Positions 1 to 8,602 of a stretch of DNA of 13,144 nt are shown piece by piece. The DNA is taken from positions 1 to 13,144 of the forward strand of contig CALQED020000010.1 in the NCBI GenBank assembly GCA_943329505.2, given 5' to 3'. The notes below the pieces were generated by a model, which was not told the DNA's origin, did no database searches, and saw nothing but the letters and a program-made list of their open reading frames with translations. Position 1 is the stretch's first letter. Each line of letters starts with the position of its first letter. The DNA comes from Polynucleobacter meluiroseus (GTDB lineage Bacteria; Pseudomonadota; Gammaproteobacteria; Burkholderiales; Burkholderiaceae). Both the position numbers and the translations under genes were made by a program.

Positions 1-197
1 ACAATTAAAACGCCCACGCCAGGAATATCGCGGAAATGTTGTGCGTCTAACGCAGCGTCCTGCGGAAGAACCATCATGATGGCATGCATCACTGAGCCAA
101 AAACACCGTCGAGCAAACCTAAACCCCATGCAATCACCCAAATGGTGATCGACAATGGTGTCCAAACCAAGATGCCCGCGATAAAGTATTTTTTCAT
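1..197 (-). CDS. DUF502 family membrane protein (N-terminal part, runs off left edge)
   Basis: Only the first 65 codons are present; the frame is open to the window edge. The start is the ATG at 197-195, preceded on the minus strand by a weak purine-rich AGGCAG. The N-terminus reads MKKYFIAGILVWTPLSIT, and residues about 5-28 form one hydrophobic, Trp-containing membrane segment. A short loop follows, and the fragment ends in DIPGVGVLIV, which resembles the start of the second membrane segment of DUF502 proteins. These are small two-segment inner-membrane proteins of unknown function that in betaproteobacteria usually sit between ubiB and aspS. It begins 43 bp after the ubiB stop on the same strand and is probably co-transcribed with it. 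The family call rests on this fragment and on context. Confidence 0.75.
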   Translation of the reverse strand, partial: MKKYFIAGILVWTPLSITIWVIAWGLGLLDGVFGSVMHAIMMVLPQDAALDAQHFRDIPGVGVLI

Positions 198-240
198 GTG
201 TTCTGCCTAGCCCGCTATTTTAGCGGTTTAGAGCTAAGGA

Positions 241-1827
241 CTAATAAATGCGTAGGCTAATAATCAAAATCCCAGCCAAAAAGCCGCCAGCGAAGAGCAA
301 AGCCCCTGCTAATAGGCGGTGAGTACGCCTTTCTTCGAGCAAAAGTGCTTTTAGAGCCTCTAGCTCGCTATTTTGGTCTTTTGTCTGATGGCGACCTTGG
401 GCTAGAGCATCAGCAATTAAACGAGGCAATGTTGGCAGAATCTTGGCCCAGCCGGGAGCCTCTTCCTTGAGGTTATCGAGCAAGCCACGCCAACCTAGTT
501 GTCTACTGACCCATTTCTCCAGAATGGGTTTGGCCGTTTTCCACAGATCAAGATCTGGATCGAGCTGACGCGCTAGACCCTCCACATTTAAGAGCGTCTT
601 TTGCAATAGCGTTAGCTGCGGCTGAATTTCTACTTTAAAACGGCGAGAAGTTTGAAATAAGCGCAGTAATACGATGCCTAAAGAAATTTCTTTGAGTGGC
701 CGATCAAAGTAAGGCTCACAAACTGAACGAACTGCGCCTTCTAATTCTTCAACGCGAGTATTAGCAGGAACCCATCCAGACTCAACATGAAGCTCAGCCA
801 CACGACGGTAATCACGATTAAAGAATGCCAAGAAGTTTAGTGCTAAATAATTTTTATCGGACTCGCTGAGCGCACCGACGATTCCAAAATCTAATGAGAT
901 AAAACGTCCAAATGTTTCTGGCTCCAAGCTAATCATGATATTTCCAGGATGCATATCTGCATGGAAAAACCCGTATTCAAACACTTGGGTAAAAAATATT
1001 TCGACGCCATCGGCAGCTAGCTTCTTAAAGTCCACGCCAGCTGCGCGCAAATCTGCTGTTCGTCCGATCGAAATGCCATTCATTTTTTCCATCACGATGA
1101 CATTGGTATGACATAGATCCCAGTACATCTCTGGAATCATCAGCTTAGGAGAATCTACAAAATATCGACGCAACTGGCTTGCATTGGATGCCTCACGCAT
1201 CAGATCTAATTCATCATGCAAATACGTATCAAACTCTGCAACGTTCTCGCGCGGCTTCAAGCGACGGCCATCCTCAGAGCTCTTTTCAATGACTTTAGCT
1301 AAGTCATACATCAAGGCTATATCGCCTTCAATCACCGGCAAGATACCAGGGCGCAAAACTTTAATGGCGACCCCTTTATCAGCCCATTCGGGATGCTTTT
1401 GAGTGGCACGCAAGATCCCAAAATGTACTTGAGCAACAGAGGCACTTGCTACCGGAGTGGCATCAAAGCTGATAAAGACCTCTTCGATGGGCTGACCTAA
1501 AGCCTCTTCAATTAAGCGACGTGATTCTTCGTTAGAGAATGGCGGCACTTGGTCTTGCAGCTTTGCCAACTCGTTAGCAATATCTTCTGGCAATAAATCG
1601 CGGCGCGTGGAGAGAACCTGTCCAAACTTTACGAAAATCGGGCCAAGTGCTTCAAGGGTCAAGCGAATACGTTCGCCTCTTGGCAATTGGGTGCCAGGTG
1701 AGGTCCAACAAACAACCGTTAAACAACTTCGGCTGATGCCTGGTTTTAGAACATTGCGCAATAAAGGTAATAAACCATAACGCCATGCAGTAAGGAAGAT
1801 AAAACAGAGGCGGAGAATGCGACGCAC
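241..1827 (-). CDS. ubiB: Ubiquinone biosynthesis protein UbiB (atypical kinase-like ATPase)
   Basis: A 528-residue member of the UbiB/ABC1/COQ8 family, which supports aerobic ubiquinone synthesis at the inner membrane through ATPase rather than classical protein kinase activity. The family marks are intact: the KxGQ motif (KFGQ, residues 67-70), the Ala-rich loop replacing the P-loop (VASASVAQ, 126-133), the VAIK lysine (Lys156), the catalytic-loop equivalent HADMHPGN (289-296) and the DFG metal-binding motif (313-315). A hydrophobic C-terminal segment (about 504-526) should anchor it in the membrane. It starts with GTG at 1827-1825, only 3 nt after the ubiJ stop, and the N-terminal MRRILRL fits the family. 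Tight spacing implies translation coupled to ubiJ. The length is close to E. coli UbiB (546). I see no damage. Confidence 0.97.
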   Translation of the reverse strand: MRRILRLCFIFLTAWRYGLLPLLRNVLKPGISRSCLTVVCWTSPGTQLPRGERIRLTLEALGPIFVKFGQVLSTRRDLLPEDIANELAKLQDQVPPFSNEESRRLIEEALGQPIEEVFISFDATPVASASVAQVHFGILRATQKHPEWADKGVAIKVLRPGILPVIEGDIALMYDLAKVIEKSSEDGRRLKPRENVAEFDTYLHDELDLMREASNASQLRRYFVDSPKLMIPEMYWDLCHTNVIVMEKMNGISIGRTADLRAAGVDFKKLAADGVEIFFTQVFEYGFFHADMHPGNIMISLEPETFGRFISLDFGIVGALSESDKNYLALNFLAFFNRDYRRVAELHVESGWVPANTRVEELEGAVRSVCEPYFDRPLKEISLGIVLLRLFQTSRRFKVEIQPQLTLLQKTLLNVEGLARQLDPDLDLWKTAKPILEKWVSRQLGWRGLLDNLKEEAPGWAKILPTLPRLIADALAQGRHQTKDQNSELEALKALLLEERRTHRLLAGALLFAGGFLAGILIISLRIY

Positions 1828-1830
1828 GAT

Positions 1831-2451
1831 TTATTTAGCCTTTTGCTCTATGAGCTGAATCCGTTTTTCTAAACGATCTATAGAGTCACGTAAGTCATTC
1901 AATTCCGATTTGCGAACCATAAAATCTCGTTTATTCAAAAGTACTTTTTTTTCTTCACTGACATACTCAACGATATTGTCTAGTAAATCGTTAGCGGCTG
2001 AACGCGTAGCAGTAACCAACTTTTTGCCTTGTCTGACAGCAAAGTTTGCAGGGGCATCGCCAACAACGCGCGCCAAGTCCTCTTCATACTCCCAGCGCAA
2101 CTGGCCCGCCAAACGTCCAATCAATTGAGCTAAATCTGCATCACCGATAATTTTGACAGCTTTAAATGCCTGCTCCTTTAAATTACCGGGACTGGCTGCT
2201 AAATCACTCATAGCTTTTGTAGAGACTTCTAGAGTAAGTGAAGGGCTCTCTAACTCTTTTAAAGCTTCTAGATACCCAGAAGAATTGATCTCAAAGCACA
2301 AGCGGCCAAAAGGAAGTTGTATCAGGACAGTCTTCCCAGTATGTTTTGCTAGCTCAGCGCACGCCCATGGCTCTCGCCCCAAGACATGGTTAATTCCCCG
2401 GCAAGCAGCGCTGGCGGCAATCGAATGGGTTGAGGATGATAGTGTGTTCAT
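1831..2451 (-). CDS. ubiJ: Ubiquinone biosynthesis accessory factor UbiJ (SCP2 domain)
   Basis: A 206-residue protein with an N-terminal SCP2 (sterol carrier) domain at about 20-115, then the WEYEEDLARVVGDAPA region (120-135) typical of UbiJ, and a C-terminal charged coiled coil (about 178-204). In E. coli UbiJ binds ubiquinone intermediates through SCP2 and is part of the soluble Ubi complex with UbiK. Its place directly before ubiB matches the proteobacterial ubiE-ubiJ-ubiB order. The ATG at 2451-2449 is the only reasonable start: no other ATG, GTG or TTG occurs in frame before a TTG at codon 24, which would cut into the SCP2 domain. That ATG lies just 7 nt after a strong terminator palindrome and has no Shine-Dalgarno sequence, so how it is expressed is unclear. 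Confidence 0.92.
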   Translation of the reverse strand: MNTLSSSTHSIAASAACRGINHVLGREPWACAELAKHTGKTVLIQLPFGRLCFEINSSGYLEALKELESPSLTLEVSTKAMSDLAASPGNLKEQAFKAVKIIGDADLAQLIGRLAGQLRWEYEEDLARVVGDAPANFAVRQGKKLVTATRSAANDLLDNIVEYVSEEKKVLLNKRDFMVRKSELNDLRDSIDRLEKRIQLIEQKAK

Positions 2452-2458
2452 AAGTGTA

Positions 2459-2484
2459 AAAAACCCGCACTAGTGCGGGTTTTT
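2459..2484 (-). terminator. Perfect 26-bp palindromic terminator after the Tim44-like gene
   Basis: Two 12-nt arms, AAAAACCCGCAC and GTGCGGGTTTTT, surround a 2-nt TA centre. The core is a GC-rich stem with ACTAGT at its middle, flanked by A and T runs on both sides, so it has the form of a bidirectional intrinsic terminator. In the leftward direction it starts 19 nt after the Tim44-like stop codon and ends 7 nt before the ubiJ ATG. It therefore separates, at least partly, the upstream genes (dehydrogenase, DUF971, ubiE, Tim44-like) from ubiJ-ubiB. Its closeness to the ubiJ start suggests it could also affect ubiJ translation. Confidence 0.85.
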
Positions 2485-2503
2485 CTCCGAAAGTACCTAA
2501 AGC

Positions 2504-3415
2504 TTAAACCAACTGTGAGATACCTGCTAGCACCCAGCCTCCAGGGCCTTCGACTGGCTTGCTGAGGTTCCAGATTTCCGAGAAATCGCTGGCTGGCGCC
2601 CCTTGCTGCTCACGGATCATGCCCCTGAACTGAACGCTACAGAAATAATGGCCCTCCGCAGTTTCAATGCCTAAAAGCTGAGCATTAATCGTCACTACAT
2701 CAGTTTGATTCGCGCTATCAACGCGCCCAGCCAAGTCCTGTTGAATAGTGGCAAACATCTCAGGCGTGGTGTATTCGCGTAATGCAATCAGGTCTCCCTG
2801 ATCCCAAGCTTTTTGTAAGGTTCCAAAAAACTGCTTGGCATTCTCTAAAAAACTACGCTCATCGAAACCTGAAGGTAAGGTTGATTTAAATGTCTCTGAC
2901 TCCGCACTGAGTCCAGAAAATGCCTGCGCCGCAGGAACAAAGCCCGATCCTTGTCTTGGGTTCTGCTCCACTTGAGCACGCTGCATACCATTAACAGGCA
3001 CATTCGGATTCTGACCAGCACCTGACATTGCTGGCAATAATCTGCGAATGAGAAACATGATCACAAAACCAGCCAACATTGCGATCAGTAATCCTGTAAT
3101 CAATGAAGAAGCGCCCTCACCCAAACCAAAGTGAGACAAGAGATAGCCGATACCTAAACCGGCAGCTAAACCACCCAAGAGTCCACCCATACCGCCAAAA
3201 CGACTAGGCGCAGCTGCTTGAGGTGCTGTCGCTGGTGCCGCAGGCTGTGCTTGCTGAGCTGGCTTTTGTGCAGGAGTAGCCTGCTTTTGAATTGGCGCAC
3301 TTGGAGCTCTACCAATGCTTTTGCCGTTGCCTAGGCGCGCAGCCTCAACATGGCCCATTGTTGCAAATATCAAAGTAAAACTTAACAATACTGCCTTGAA
3401 AAAATGTTGATTCAT
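2504..3415 (-). CDS. Tim44-like domain protein with signal peptide and membrane segment
   Basis: A 303-residue protein. Residues 1-25 look like a cleavable signal peptide (hydrophobic core, VEA-A cleavage site). A low-complexity Pro/Gln/Ala stretch follows (about 41-70), then a Gly-rich hydrophobic region (74-97), a membrane helix (about 104-125) ending in positively charged RR, a linker, and a C-terminal Tim44-like/NTF2-fold domain (about 184-302). The bacterial family is widespread and its function is not established; the mitochondrial Tim44 relative is an import-motor adaptor that binds membrane lipid. The start ATG at 3415-3413 has a good AAAGGGGC ribosome site. It lies between ubiE and ubiJ, which are adjacent in E. 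coli. This suggests, without proof, a membrane role connected to the Ubi proteins. The C-terminus ends in a terminator. Confidence 0.88.
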   Translation of the reverse strand: MNQHFFKAVLLSFTLIFATMGHVEAARLGNGKSIGRAPSAPIQKQATPAQKPAQQAQPAAPATAPQAAAPSRFGGMGGLLGGLAAGLGIGYLLSHFGLGEGASSLITGLLIAMLAGFVIMFLIRRLLPAMSGAGQNPNVPVNGMQRAQVEQNPRQGSGFVPAAQAFSGLSAESETFKSTLPSGFDERSFLENAKQFFGTLQKAWDQGDLIALREYTTPEMFATIQQDLAGRVDSANQTDVVTINAQLLGIETAEGHYFCSVQFRGMIREQQGAPASDFSEIWNLSKPVEGPGGWVLAGISQLV

Positions 3416-3482
3416 TTCTTTTGCCCCTTTTTATAACTTCTTCACTGCTTGAATTTCTAATAGCTTAAAAACTATACAACTA

Positions 3483-4226
3483 TCAGTATTTAATACCAAT
3501 ATGTAGGGCGACGATACCCCCAGTCATTCTATGGGTTTGGACCTCGTCAAAACCCACTCCCAGCATCATTTCTTTAAGGGTATCGGCATCTGGGTGCATT
3601 CGAATCGATTCTGCCAGGTAGCGATAGCTTTTTGAATCTTGGGCAATTTTTTCACCCAACCACGGTAATACTTTGAATGAATAGGCGTCATAAACAGGCT
3701 GCAAGAAGGCATCAGGCTTTGAAAATTCCAAGACCAATACCCGTCCACCCGGCTTGATAACGCGGCACATTTCGCTAAGCGCAACATCCTTGTGAGTCAT
3801 GTTACGCAAACCGAAAGCAACGGTTACAACATCAAAATGGTTGCCAGGAAATGGAATCTTTTCTGCATCAAATTGCACGCAAGGTAAAGCCATGCCCTGA
3901 TCTAGCAAGCGATCTCGACCGACTCCTAACATGGAAGCATTGATATCACTGAGCCAAACTTGAGCGTCAGGATTAGAGCCCCAATCGGTCGCTTTTGCAA
4001 AAGCAGCAGCAAGATCTCCGGTGCCGCCAGCAATATCCAGCACTTTTTGTCCGGGGCGCACGTTTGCCCTGGCAATCGTTATTTTTTTCCAAACACGATG
4101 TAAACCAAAAGACATTAAGTCATTCATCACATCATATTTACTGGCTACAGAATGAAATACCTCGGCAACCCTAGCAGCCTTTTCGGCTTCGTCTACGCTT
4201 TGATAACCAAAATGCGTTTTATTCAT
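3483..4226 (-). CDS. ubiE: Bifunctional demethylmenaquinone/2-polyprenyl-benzoquinol C-methyltransferase UbiE
   Basis: A 247-residue class I SAM-dependent methyltransferase that carries out the C-methylation step of ubiquinone synthesis (and of menaquinone where present). The SAM motif I is [10 protein letters not shown] (62-71). Both UbiE signatures are present: the [16 protein letters not shown] block at 31-46, and RVIKPGG...EFS at 155-169. I chose the ATG at 4226-4224 instead of an in-frame TTG 15 nt upstream (4241). The ATG forms a TAATG overlap with the stop codon of the DUF971 gene and has a GGGGG ribosome site 6 nt before it, inside the last codons of that gene. This points to translational coupling. 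Length agrees with E. coli UbiE (251). Confidence 0.97.
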   Translation of the reverse strand: MNKTHFGYQSVDEAEKAARVAEVFHSVASKYDVMNDLMSFGLHRVWKKITIARANVRPGQKVLDIAGGTGDLAAAFAKATDWGSNPDAQVWLSDINASMLGVGRDRLLDQGMALPCVQFDAEKIPFPGNHFDVVTVAFGLRNMTHKDVALSEMCRVIKPGGRVLVLEFSKPDAFLQPVYDAYSFKVLPWLGEKIAQDSKSYRYLAESIRMHPDADTLKEMMLGVGFDEVQTHRMTGGIVALHIGIKY

Positions 4227-4624
4227 TAGTGACCCCCGCAAGACTGACCGTGAGAGTGTCCTGCTGGCAGCATTGGTGCATCCCGATCAAGACCGGCGGC
4301 AGTCAATTTATCCAAATGCTCCTGCCAGATTTGATCTTGGTTTTGGCACAAGAAATATAAGTAATCCCAAGAATACAAACCAGAATCATGCCCATCAGAA
4401 AAAGTTGGTTTTAGCGCGTAATGGCCAACAGGCTCGAGGCTTGCAATCAATACTTCCCGCTTACCCGTTTGCAAGGTCTCTTGACCAGGTCCGTGACCTT
4501 GTACCTCAGCTGATGGAGAAAGCACCCTTAATAATTCAAAAGGCAGGTGATACTTAGAGCCGTTCTCATAGGCAAGTTCTAAAACCTTGGACTGCTGGTG
4601 CACAACAACATTGCTTGGAATCAT
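4226..4624 (-). CDS. DUF971 protein (GBBH-like N-terminal domain) with His/Cys tail
   Basis: A 132-residue protein made of one DUF971/GBBH-like_N domain. The recognisable core includes the N-terminal beta strands with [10 protein letters not shown] (25-34), and [18 protein letters not shown] (75-92), the most conserved part of the family. The last 11 residues are rich in potential metal ligands ([11 protein letters not shown]: His123, His125, Cys129, His132). The function is not established. The same domain is fused to Mrp/ApbC-type Fe-S carriers in plant HCF101, so an Fe-S link is plausible. The start ATG at 4624-4622 overlaps the stop of the upstream dehydrogenase (TAATG), with an AAAGGG site ahead. 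Its own stop overlaps the ubiE start in the same way. It is therefore probably translated together with both neighbours. Confidence 0.9.
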   Translation of the reverse strand: MIPSNVVVHQQSKVLELAYENGSKYHLPFELLRVLSPSAEVQGHGPGQETLQTGKREVLIASLEPVGHYALKPTFSDGHDSGLYSWDYLYFLCQNQDQIWQEHLDKLTAAGLDRDAPMLPAGHSHGQSCGGH

Positions 4625-7600
4625 TAAACCAACACCCTTTCAATACCACCCTGATTGGCTTTAGCAACATACTCTTGCATCCAATTTTCACCCAGTAATT
4701 TTTGAGCCATCTCTACTACGATGTAATCGGCAGTGGTATCACTATCCGCATCAAAGCGAGTTAAGCCTTGTAAGCAAGATGGGCAACTCGTTAATACTTT
4801 GACATCACCAGTAAAGTCACCCTTGCGTAAATCATTGGCGCCTTTTTCCATTTCAATTTGCTTGCGGAAACGAACTTGAGTAGAAATATCAGGGCGTGTA
4901 ACCGCTAAGGTTCCAGACTCGCCACAGCAACGATCATTCTTGGTAATGGCTTTACCATCTTCCAATTGAATCAATTCGTTGACTGTTTTTAAAGGGTCTT
5001 GCAACTTCATTGGGGAGTGACAAGGATCGTGATACATATACTTCACGCCCGTGACCCCAGAAAGCTTCACGCCCTTCTCTGCTAAAAACTCATGGATATC
5101 GATAATTCGGCAGCCCGGGAAGATTTGTTCAAACTGATAGCCAGCTAACTGGTCATAACAAGTGCCGCAAGATACAACTACAGTCTTGATGTCTAGGTAG
5201 TTCAGGGTATTGGCAACGCGGTGAAATAACACTCGGTTGTCTGTAATCATCTTCTCAGCTTTATCAAAGTCACCATTACCGCGCTGTGGATAGCCACAGC
5301 ATAAATAGCCCGGGGGCAGTACGGTTTGTACGCCGACATTCCATAACATCGCTTGAGTAGCTAAGCCAACTTGAGAGAACAAACGCTCAGAACCGCAACC
5401 CGGAAAATAGAAGACCGCCTCGGTATCAGCAGAAGTTGTCTTAGGATCACGAATGATAGGCACATAATTTGCGTCTTCAATATCTAATAAAGCGCGCGCA
5501 GTTTTTTTAGGTAAATTACCAGGCATTTTCTTATTAACAAAGAAAATGACTTGCTCTTTCATGCTCGGCTTACCAACGGTTGCAGGTGGATGAGCAGTTT
5601 GTTGCTTGGCAAACTTACGCAGTACATCATTCCCTAAACGCTGCAACTTATAACCCCAGCCAATCATTGCTGTACGAACTAAATTAATCGTCTCAGGACT
5701 AGTAGCGTTTAAGAAGAGCATGGATGCTGCGGTGCCTGGATTAAAACGCTGCTGACCCATCTTACGCAATAAATTGCGCATATTCATAGTCACGTCACCG
5801 AAGTCAATCTTGACCGGGCAAGGCGTTAAGCACTTGTGACAAACGGTGCAATGTGCTGCAACGTCATCAAACATTTCCCAATGGCGAATAGAAACGCCGC
5901 GACGAGTTTGTTCCTCATACAAAAAGGCTTCAATTAATAATGAAGTCGCCAAAATTTTGTCACGTGGGCTATACAACAAATTGGCACGTGGTACATGGGT
6001 TGCGCAAACTGGCTTGCACTTACCGCAACGCAAACAATCTTTGATGCTGTCAGCAATGGCACCGATATCACTTTGCTGCATGATGATCGACTCATGACCC
6101 ATCAAACCAAAACTGGGTGTGTAAGCCATACTCAGGTCGGCATGCGGCATCAATTTGCCTTTATTAAAGCGGCCTTCTGGATCAACACGATTTTTATAGC
6201 TACGGAAATCTTTTAACTCGGCTTCAGTTAAATACTCCAACTTAGTGATGCCAATACCATGCTCACCAGAGATCACGCCATCTAAAGAGCGCGCCAATTT
6301 CATGATGCGATCTACTGCGCGATGTGCGTCTTGTAACATCTCATAGTCATCAGAGTTCACTGGAATGTTGGTATGTACGTTACCGTCACCAGCATGCATA
6401 TGCAATGCAATGAAGACACGCTTACGCAGAATTTTCTGATGAATTGCCTCTAACTCAGTAAGTATCGGTTCAAATGCAAGACCGCCAAAGATAATGCGCA
6501 ACTCAGAGCGGATTTCTTCTTTCCACGAAGCGCGCAAACTGTAGTTTTGCAGTTGTGGGAAATAGGTATCCATCTGCATCAGCCAATCAGCCCAACGTAC
6601 GCGTACGCTTGCAATTAACTCAAGCGCCTGCTGAACTCGATCCCCCAAGATTTCTGCTGTAGGGATCTCATAGCCTTCATCGCCTTTTCCTAATGGCAAC
6701 GCGCTCTTTCTCAAAAATGCCTCAAGACCATCAAGCACTTGTAACTTGTTCTTAAGGGATAACTCAATATTGATACGATCAATGCCATCGGTGTACTCAC
6801 CCATACGTGGCAAAGGAATCACGACGTCTTCATTAATTTTAAATGCATTGGTATGACGTGCAATTGCTGCTGTACGAGCACGGTCTAGCCAGAATTTCTT
6901 ACGAGCCTCTGCGCTGACAGCAACAAAGCCTTCGCCCACACGTAAATTAGCCATGCGCACTACTTCACTAGTAGCGGCTGCTACCGCCTCTTCATTATCG
7001 CCAGCAATATCCCCAACTAAGACCATCTTCGGCAGACTATTACGCTTGGATTTTGTCGAGTAACCCACTGCTCGCAAATAACGATCATCTAAATGCTCAA
7101 GACCAGCCAAAATGGGGCCGCCCTGTTTACTCAAACCGTCCAAGTAAGCTTTGATTTCAACAATACTAGGAATGGCTTCACGGGCTTGACCAAAGAATTC
7201 TAGGCAAACAGTTCGCATAAATTTTGGCATGCGATGCAATATCCACGTTGCGCTCGTAATCAAACCATCGCAACCTTCCTTTTGAATGCCAGGTAAACCG
7301 GATAGAAATTTATCCGTAACGTCTTTACCCAAACCCTCTTTACGAAAACGCTTACCCTCAACTTCTAATAATTCAGTTTTAAGAATGCGTTGGCCAGGCT
7401 CGCTATTGCCATCAGACCATGTCAGTTGAAAGCGAACGGTTGCAACATCATGAATCTTGCCAAGGTTATGCTCAAGACGTTCTACGTCCAACCAATTTCC
7501 TTGTGGATCCACCATACGCCAGCTTGCTAAGTTATCAAGAGCAGTCCCCCAGAGAACTGCTTTTTTACCACCAGCATTCATTGCAATATTGCCGCCAATA

Positions 7601-8463
7601 CAACTTGCATCTGCGGAAGTCGGATCAACTGCAAACACTAATCCAGCATGTTCTGCAGCATCAGATACACGCCGAGTAACAACGCCGGCACCAGTAAAAA
7701 TAGTAGGCACTTCATGGTCAAGGCCCGGTAAACGCTTGCTCTTAACGCCATCAATTTGCTCGAGCTTCTCGGTATTCATAACTGCAGACATGGCATACAG
7801 CGGAATCGCACCACCGGTATATCCAGTGCCACCACCACGAGGAATGATCGTGAGTCCCAATGCAACACACGCTTTCACTAAGCCGGGGATTTCAGATTCG
7901 TAATCTGGCTTAAGAACAACCAAAGGAAACTCAACCCGCCAATCTGTTGCATCCGTTACGTGTGCGGCACGCGCTACACCATCAAAACATATATTGTCTT
8001 TAGCAGTATGTCGGCCCAACTCTTTTAGCGCACGCTTACGGATTTGCTCAACTTCCTTAAAGCCATTTTGGAAATTTTCAACGGCCTGGTAAGCGGCACT
8101 GATTAAAATCTCTACTTGATCAGCAGAATCTCCACCGTTGCGCTTTTTAACTTCACCCAAGCGATGCCACAAAGCATCGATCAATTGCTGACGGCGCTTG
8201 GGACTATCTAGTAAATCGTCCTGCAAGAAAGGGTTGCGTTGTACAACCCAAATATCCCCCAGAATTTCGAAGAGCATCCGGGCAGAACGACCAGTACGGC
8301 GGACACCGCGCAACTCATTTAGAACACGCCAAGACTCCTCACCTAGTAGGCGAATCACAATTTCTCGATCAGAAAAGGAGGTGTAGTTGTAGGGAATTTC
8401 GCGAAGACGGGGGGAACCCGCTTCAGCATCCAACAACTGGTTTAAAGCTAATGGTGCGTTCAT
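4624..8463 (-). CDS. DUF3683 FAD/4Fe-4S oxidoreductase (GlcD-GlcF-like fusion, YdiJ/D-2-hydroxyacid dehydrogenase type)
   Basis: A 1279-residue fusion enzyme. Order of parts: N-terminal DUF3683 region (about 1-175); PCMH-type FAD-binding domain (about 178-410) with [14 protein letters not shown] at 208-221; FAD-oxidase C-terminal domain with HAGDGNVH (690-697) and GEHGIG (733-738); two ferredoxin-like clusters (Cys810/813/816/820 and Cys872/875/878/882); then two CCG domains (Cys1023 and Cys1055-1056; Cys1148 and Cys1179-1180). All cluster cysteines are present. The layout matches enzymes that oxidise a D-2-hydroxy acid such as D-lactate or D-2-hydroxyglutarate and pass electrons to the quinone pool; the E. 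coli relative is YdiJ (1018 aa). The substrate cannot be read from sequence. The ATG at 8463 has no clear Shine-Dalgarno. It is the first gene of the leftward block and its stop overlaps the DUF971 start. Confidence 0.92.
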   Translation of the reverse strand: MNAPLALNQLLDAEAGSPRLREIPYNYTSFSDREIVIRLLGEESWRVLNELRGVRRTGRSARMLFEILGDIWVVQRNPFLQDDLLDSPKRRQQLIDALWHRLGEVKKRNGGDSADQVEILISAAYQAVENFQNGFKEVEQIRKRALKELGRHTAKDNICFDGVARAAHVTDATDWRVEFPLVVLKPDYESEIPGLVKACVALGLTIIPRGGGTGYTGGAIPLYAMSAVMNTEKLEQIDGVKSKRLPGLDHEVPTIFTGAGVVTRRVSDAAEHAGLVFAVDPTSADASCIGGNIAMNAGGKKAVLWGTALDNLASWRMVDPQGNWLDVERLEHNLGKIHDVATVRFQLTWSDGNSEPGQRILKTELLEVEGKRFRKEGLGKDVTDKFLSGLPGIQKEGCDGLITSATWILHRMPKFMRTVCLEFFGQAREAIPSIVEIKAYLDGLSKQGGPILAGLEHLDDRYLRAVGYSTKSKRNSLPKMVLVGDIAGDNEEAVAAATSEVVRMANLRVGEGFVAVSAEARKKFWLDRARTAAIARHTNAFKINEDVVIPLPRMGEYTDGIDRINIELSLKNKLQVLDGLEAFLRKSALPLGKGDEGYEIPTAEILGDRVQQALELIASVRVRWADWLMQMDTYFPQLQNYSLRASWKEEIRSELRIIFGGLAFEPILTELEAIHQKILRKRVFIALHMHAGDGNVHTNIPVNSDDYEMLQDAHRAVDRIMKLARSLDGVISGEHGIGITKLEYLTEAELKDFRSYKNRVDPEGRFNKGKLMPHADLSMAYTPSFGLMGHESIIMQQSDIGAIADSIKDCLRCGKCKPVCATHVPRANLLYSPRDKILATSLLIEAFLYEEQTRRGVSIRHWEMFDDVAAHCTVCHKCLTPCPVKIDFGDVTMNMRNLLRKMGQQRFNPGTAASMLFLNATSPETINLVRTAMIGWGYKLQRLGNDVLRKFAKQQTAHPPATVGKPSMKEQVIFFVNKKMPGNLPKKTARALLDIEDANYVPIIRDPKTTSADTEAVFYFPGCGSERLFSQVGLATQAMLWNVGVQTVLPPGYLCCGYPQRGNGDFDKAEKMITDNRVLFHRVANTLNYLDIKTVVVSCGTCYDQLAGYQFEQIFPGCRIIDIHEFLAEKGVKLSGVTGVKYMYHDPCHSPMKLQDPLKTVNELIQLEDGKAITKNDRCCGESGTLAVTRPDISTQVRFRKQIEMEKGANDLRKGDFTGDVKVLTSCPSCLQGLTRFDADSDTTADYIVVEMAQKLLGENWMQEYVAKANQGGIERVLV

Positions 8464-8597
8464 AGCGACATATTTGATAAATAAGCATTTTAATTGAGCG
8501 AACCTGATAGTGGCAGGAAACAGGGAAAGTTGCTCCCTAAATTGATAAACCCTTGCAAATTTAAGGGCTTAGGAGCCATCCGTGGTACGCTCATTGG
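8464..8597. promoter_or_regulatory. Divergent intergenic region between the FAD/Fe-S dehydrogenase and ilvA
   Basis: A 134-bp gap between genes that point away from each other, so it must contain the leftward promoter and probably the ilvA promoter. The half nearest the dehydrogenase (about 8464-8495) is AT-rich and could hold its -10 element, but no convincing -35/-10 pair can be assigned on either strand. The half nearest ilvA contains inverted repeats described separately. I see no leader peptide rich in Ile, Val, Leu or Thr codons, so classical attenuation is not supported. Confidence 0.6.
8532..8576 (+). promoter_or_regulatory. Two-part potential hairpin upstream of ilvA
   Basis: The outer arms GCTCCCTAA (8532-8540) and TTAGGAGC (8569-8576) pair over 8 bp with one bulged C. 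The inner arms CCCTT (8550-8554) and AAGGG (8563-8567) pair over 5 bp around an 8-nt loop. The right outer arm contains AGGAG, a ribosome-site-like sequence that is too far (22 nt) from the ilvA ATG to serve it directly. The pairing is visible in the sequence; a regulatory role is inference. Confidence 0.4.
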
Positions 8598-8602
8598 ATG
8601 GC
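8575..8602 (+). promoter_or_regulatory. Inverted repeat containing the ilvA start codon
   Basis: GCCATCC (8575-8581) and GGATGGC (8596-8602) form a perfect 7-bp inverted repeat with a 14-nt loop. The ilvA ATG (8598-8600) lies in the right arm, so in mRNA it could be base-paired. The left arm shares its first two bases with the upstream two-part hairpin, so full forms of both cannot exist at once. A chance repeat is possible. Confidence 0.4.

Noticed and set aside
212..226. CCGCT/AGCGG hairpin between ubiB and the DUF502 gene
   Set aside because: Only 5 bp, with no T run after it, so it is not a convincing terminator; the genes may be co-transcribed.
4227..4241. TTG start giving UbiE five extra residues
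   Set aside because: The ATG at 4226 has a better ribosome site, a TAATG overlap and matches the usual UbiE N-terminus.
7457..7903. A 148-codon open frame on the plus strand within the dehydrogenase gene
   Set aside because: It lies fully opposite a well-supported conserved domain, has no family resemblance and no ribosome site. The same applies to other shorter antisense frames over ubiB, ubiJ, ubiE, ilvA and ssb.
8510..8545. Short GTG-started leader peptide (11 codons) before ilvA
   Set aside because: It has no run of Ile, Val, Leu or Thr codons and no ribosome site, so it does not look like an attenuator leader.
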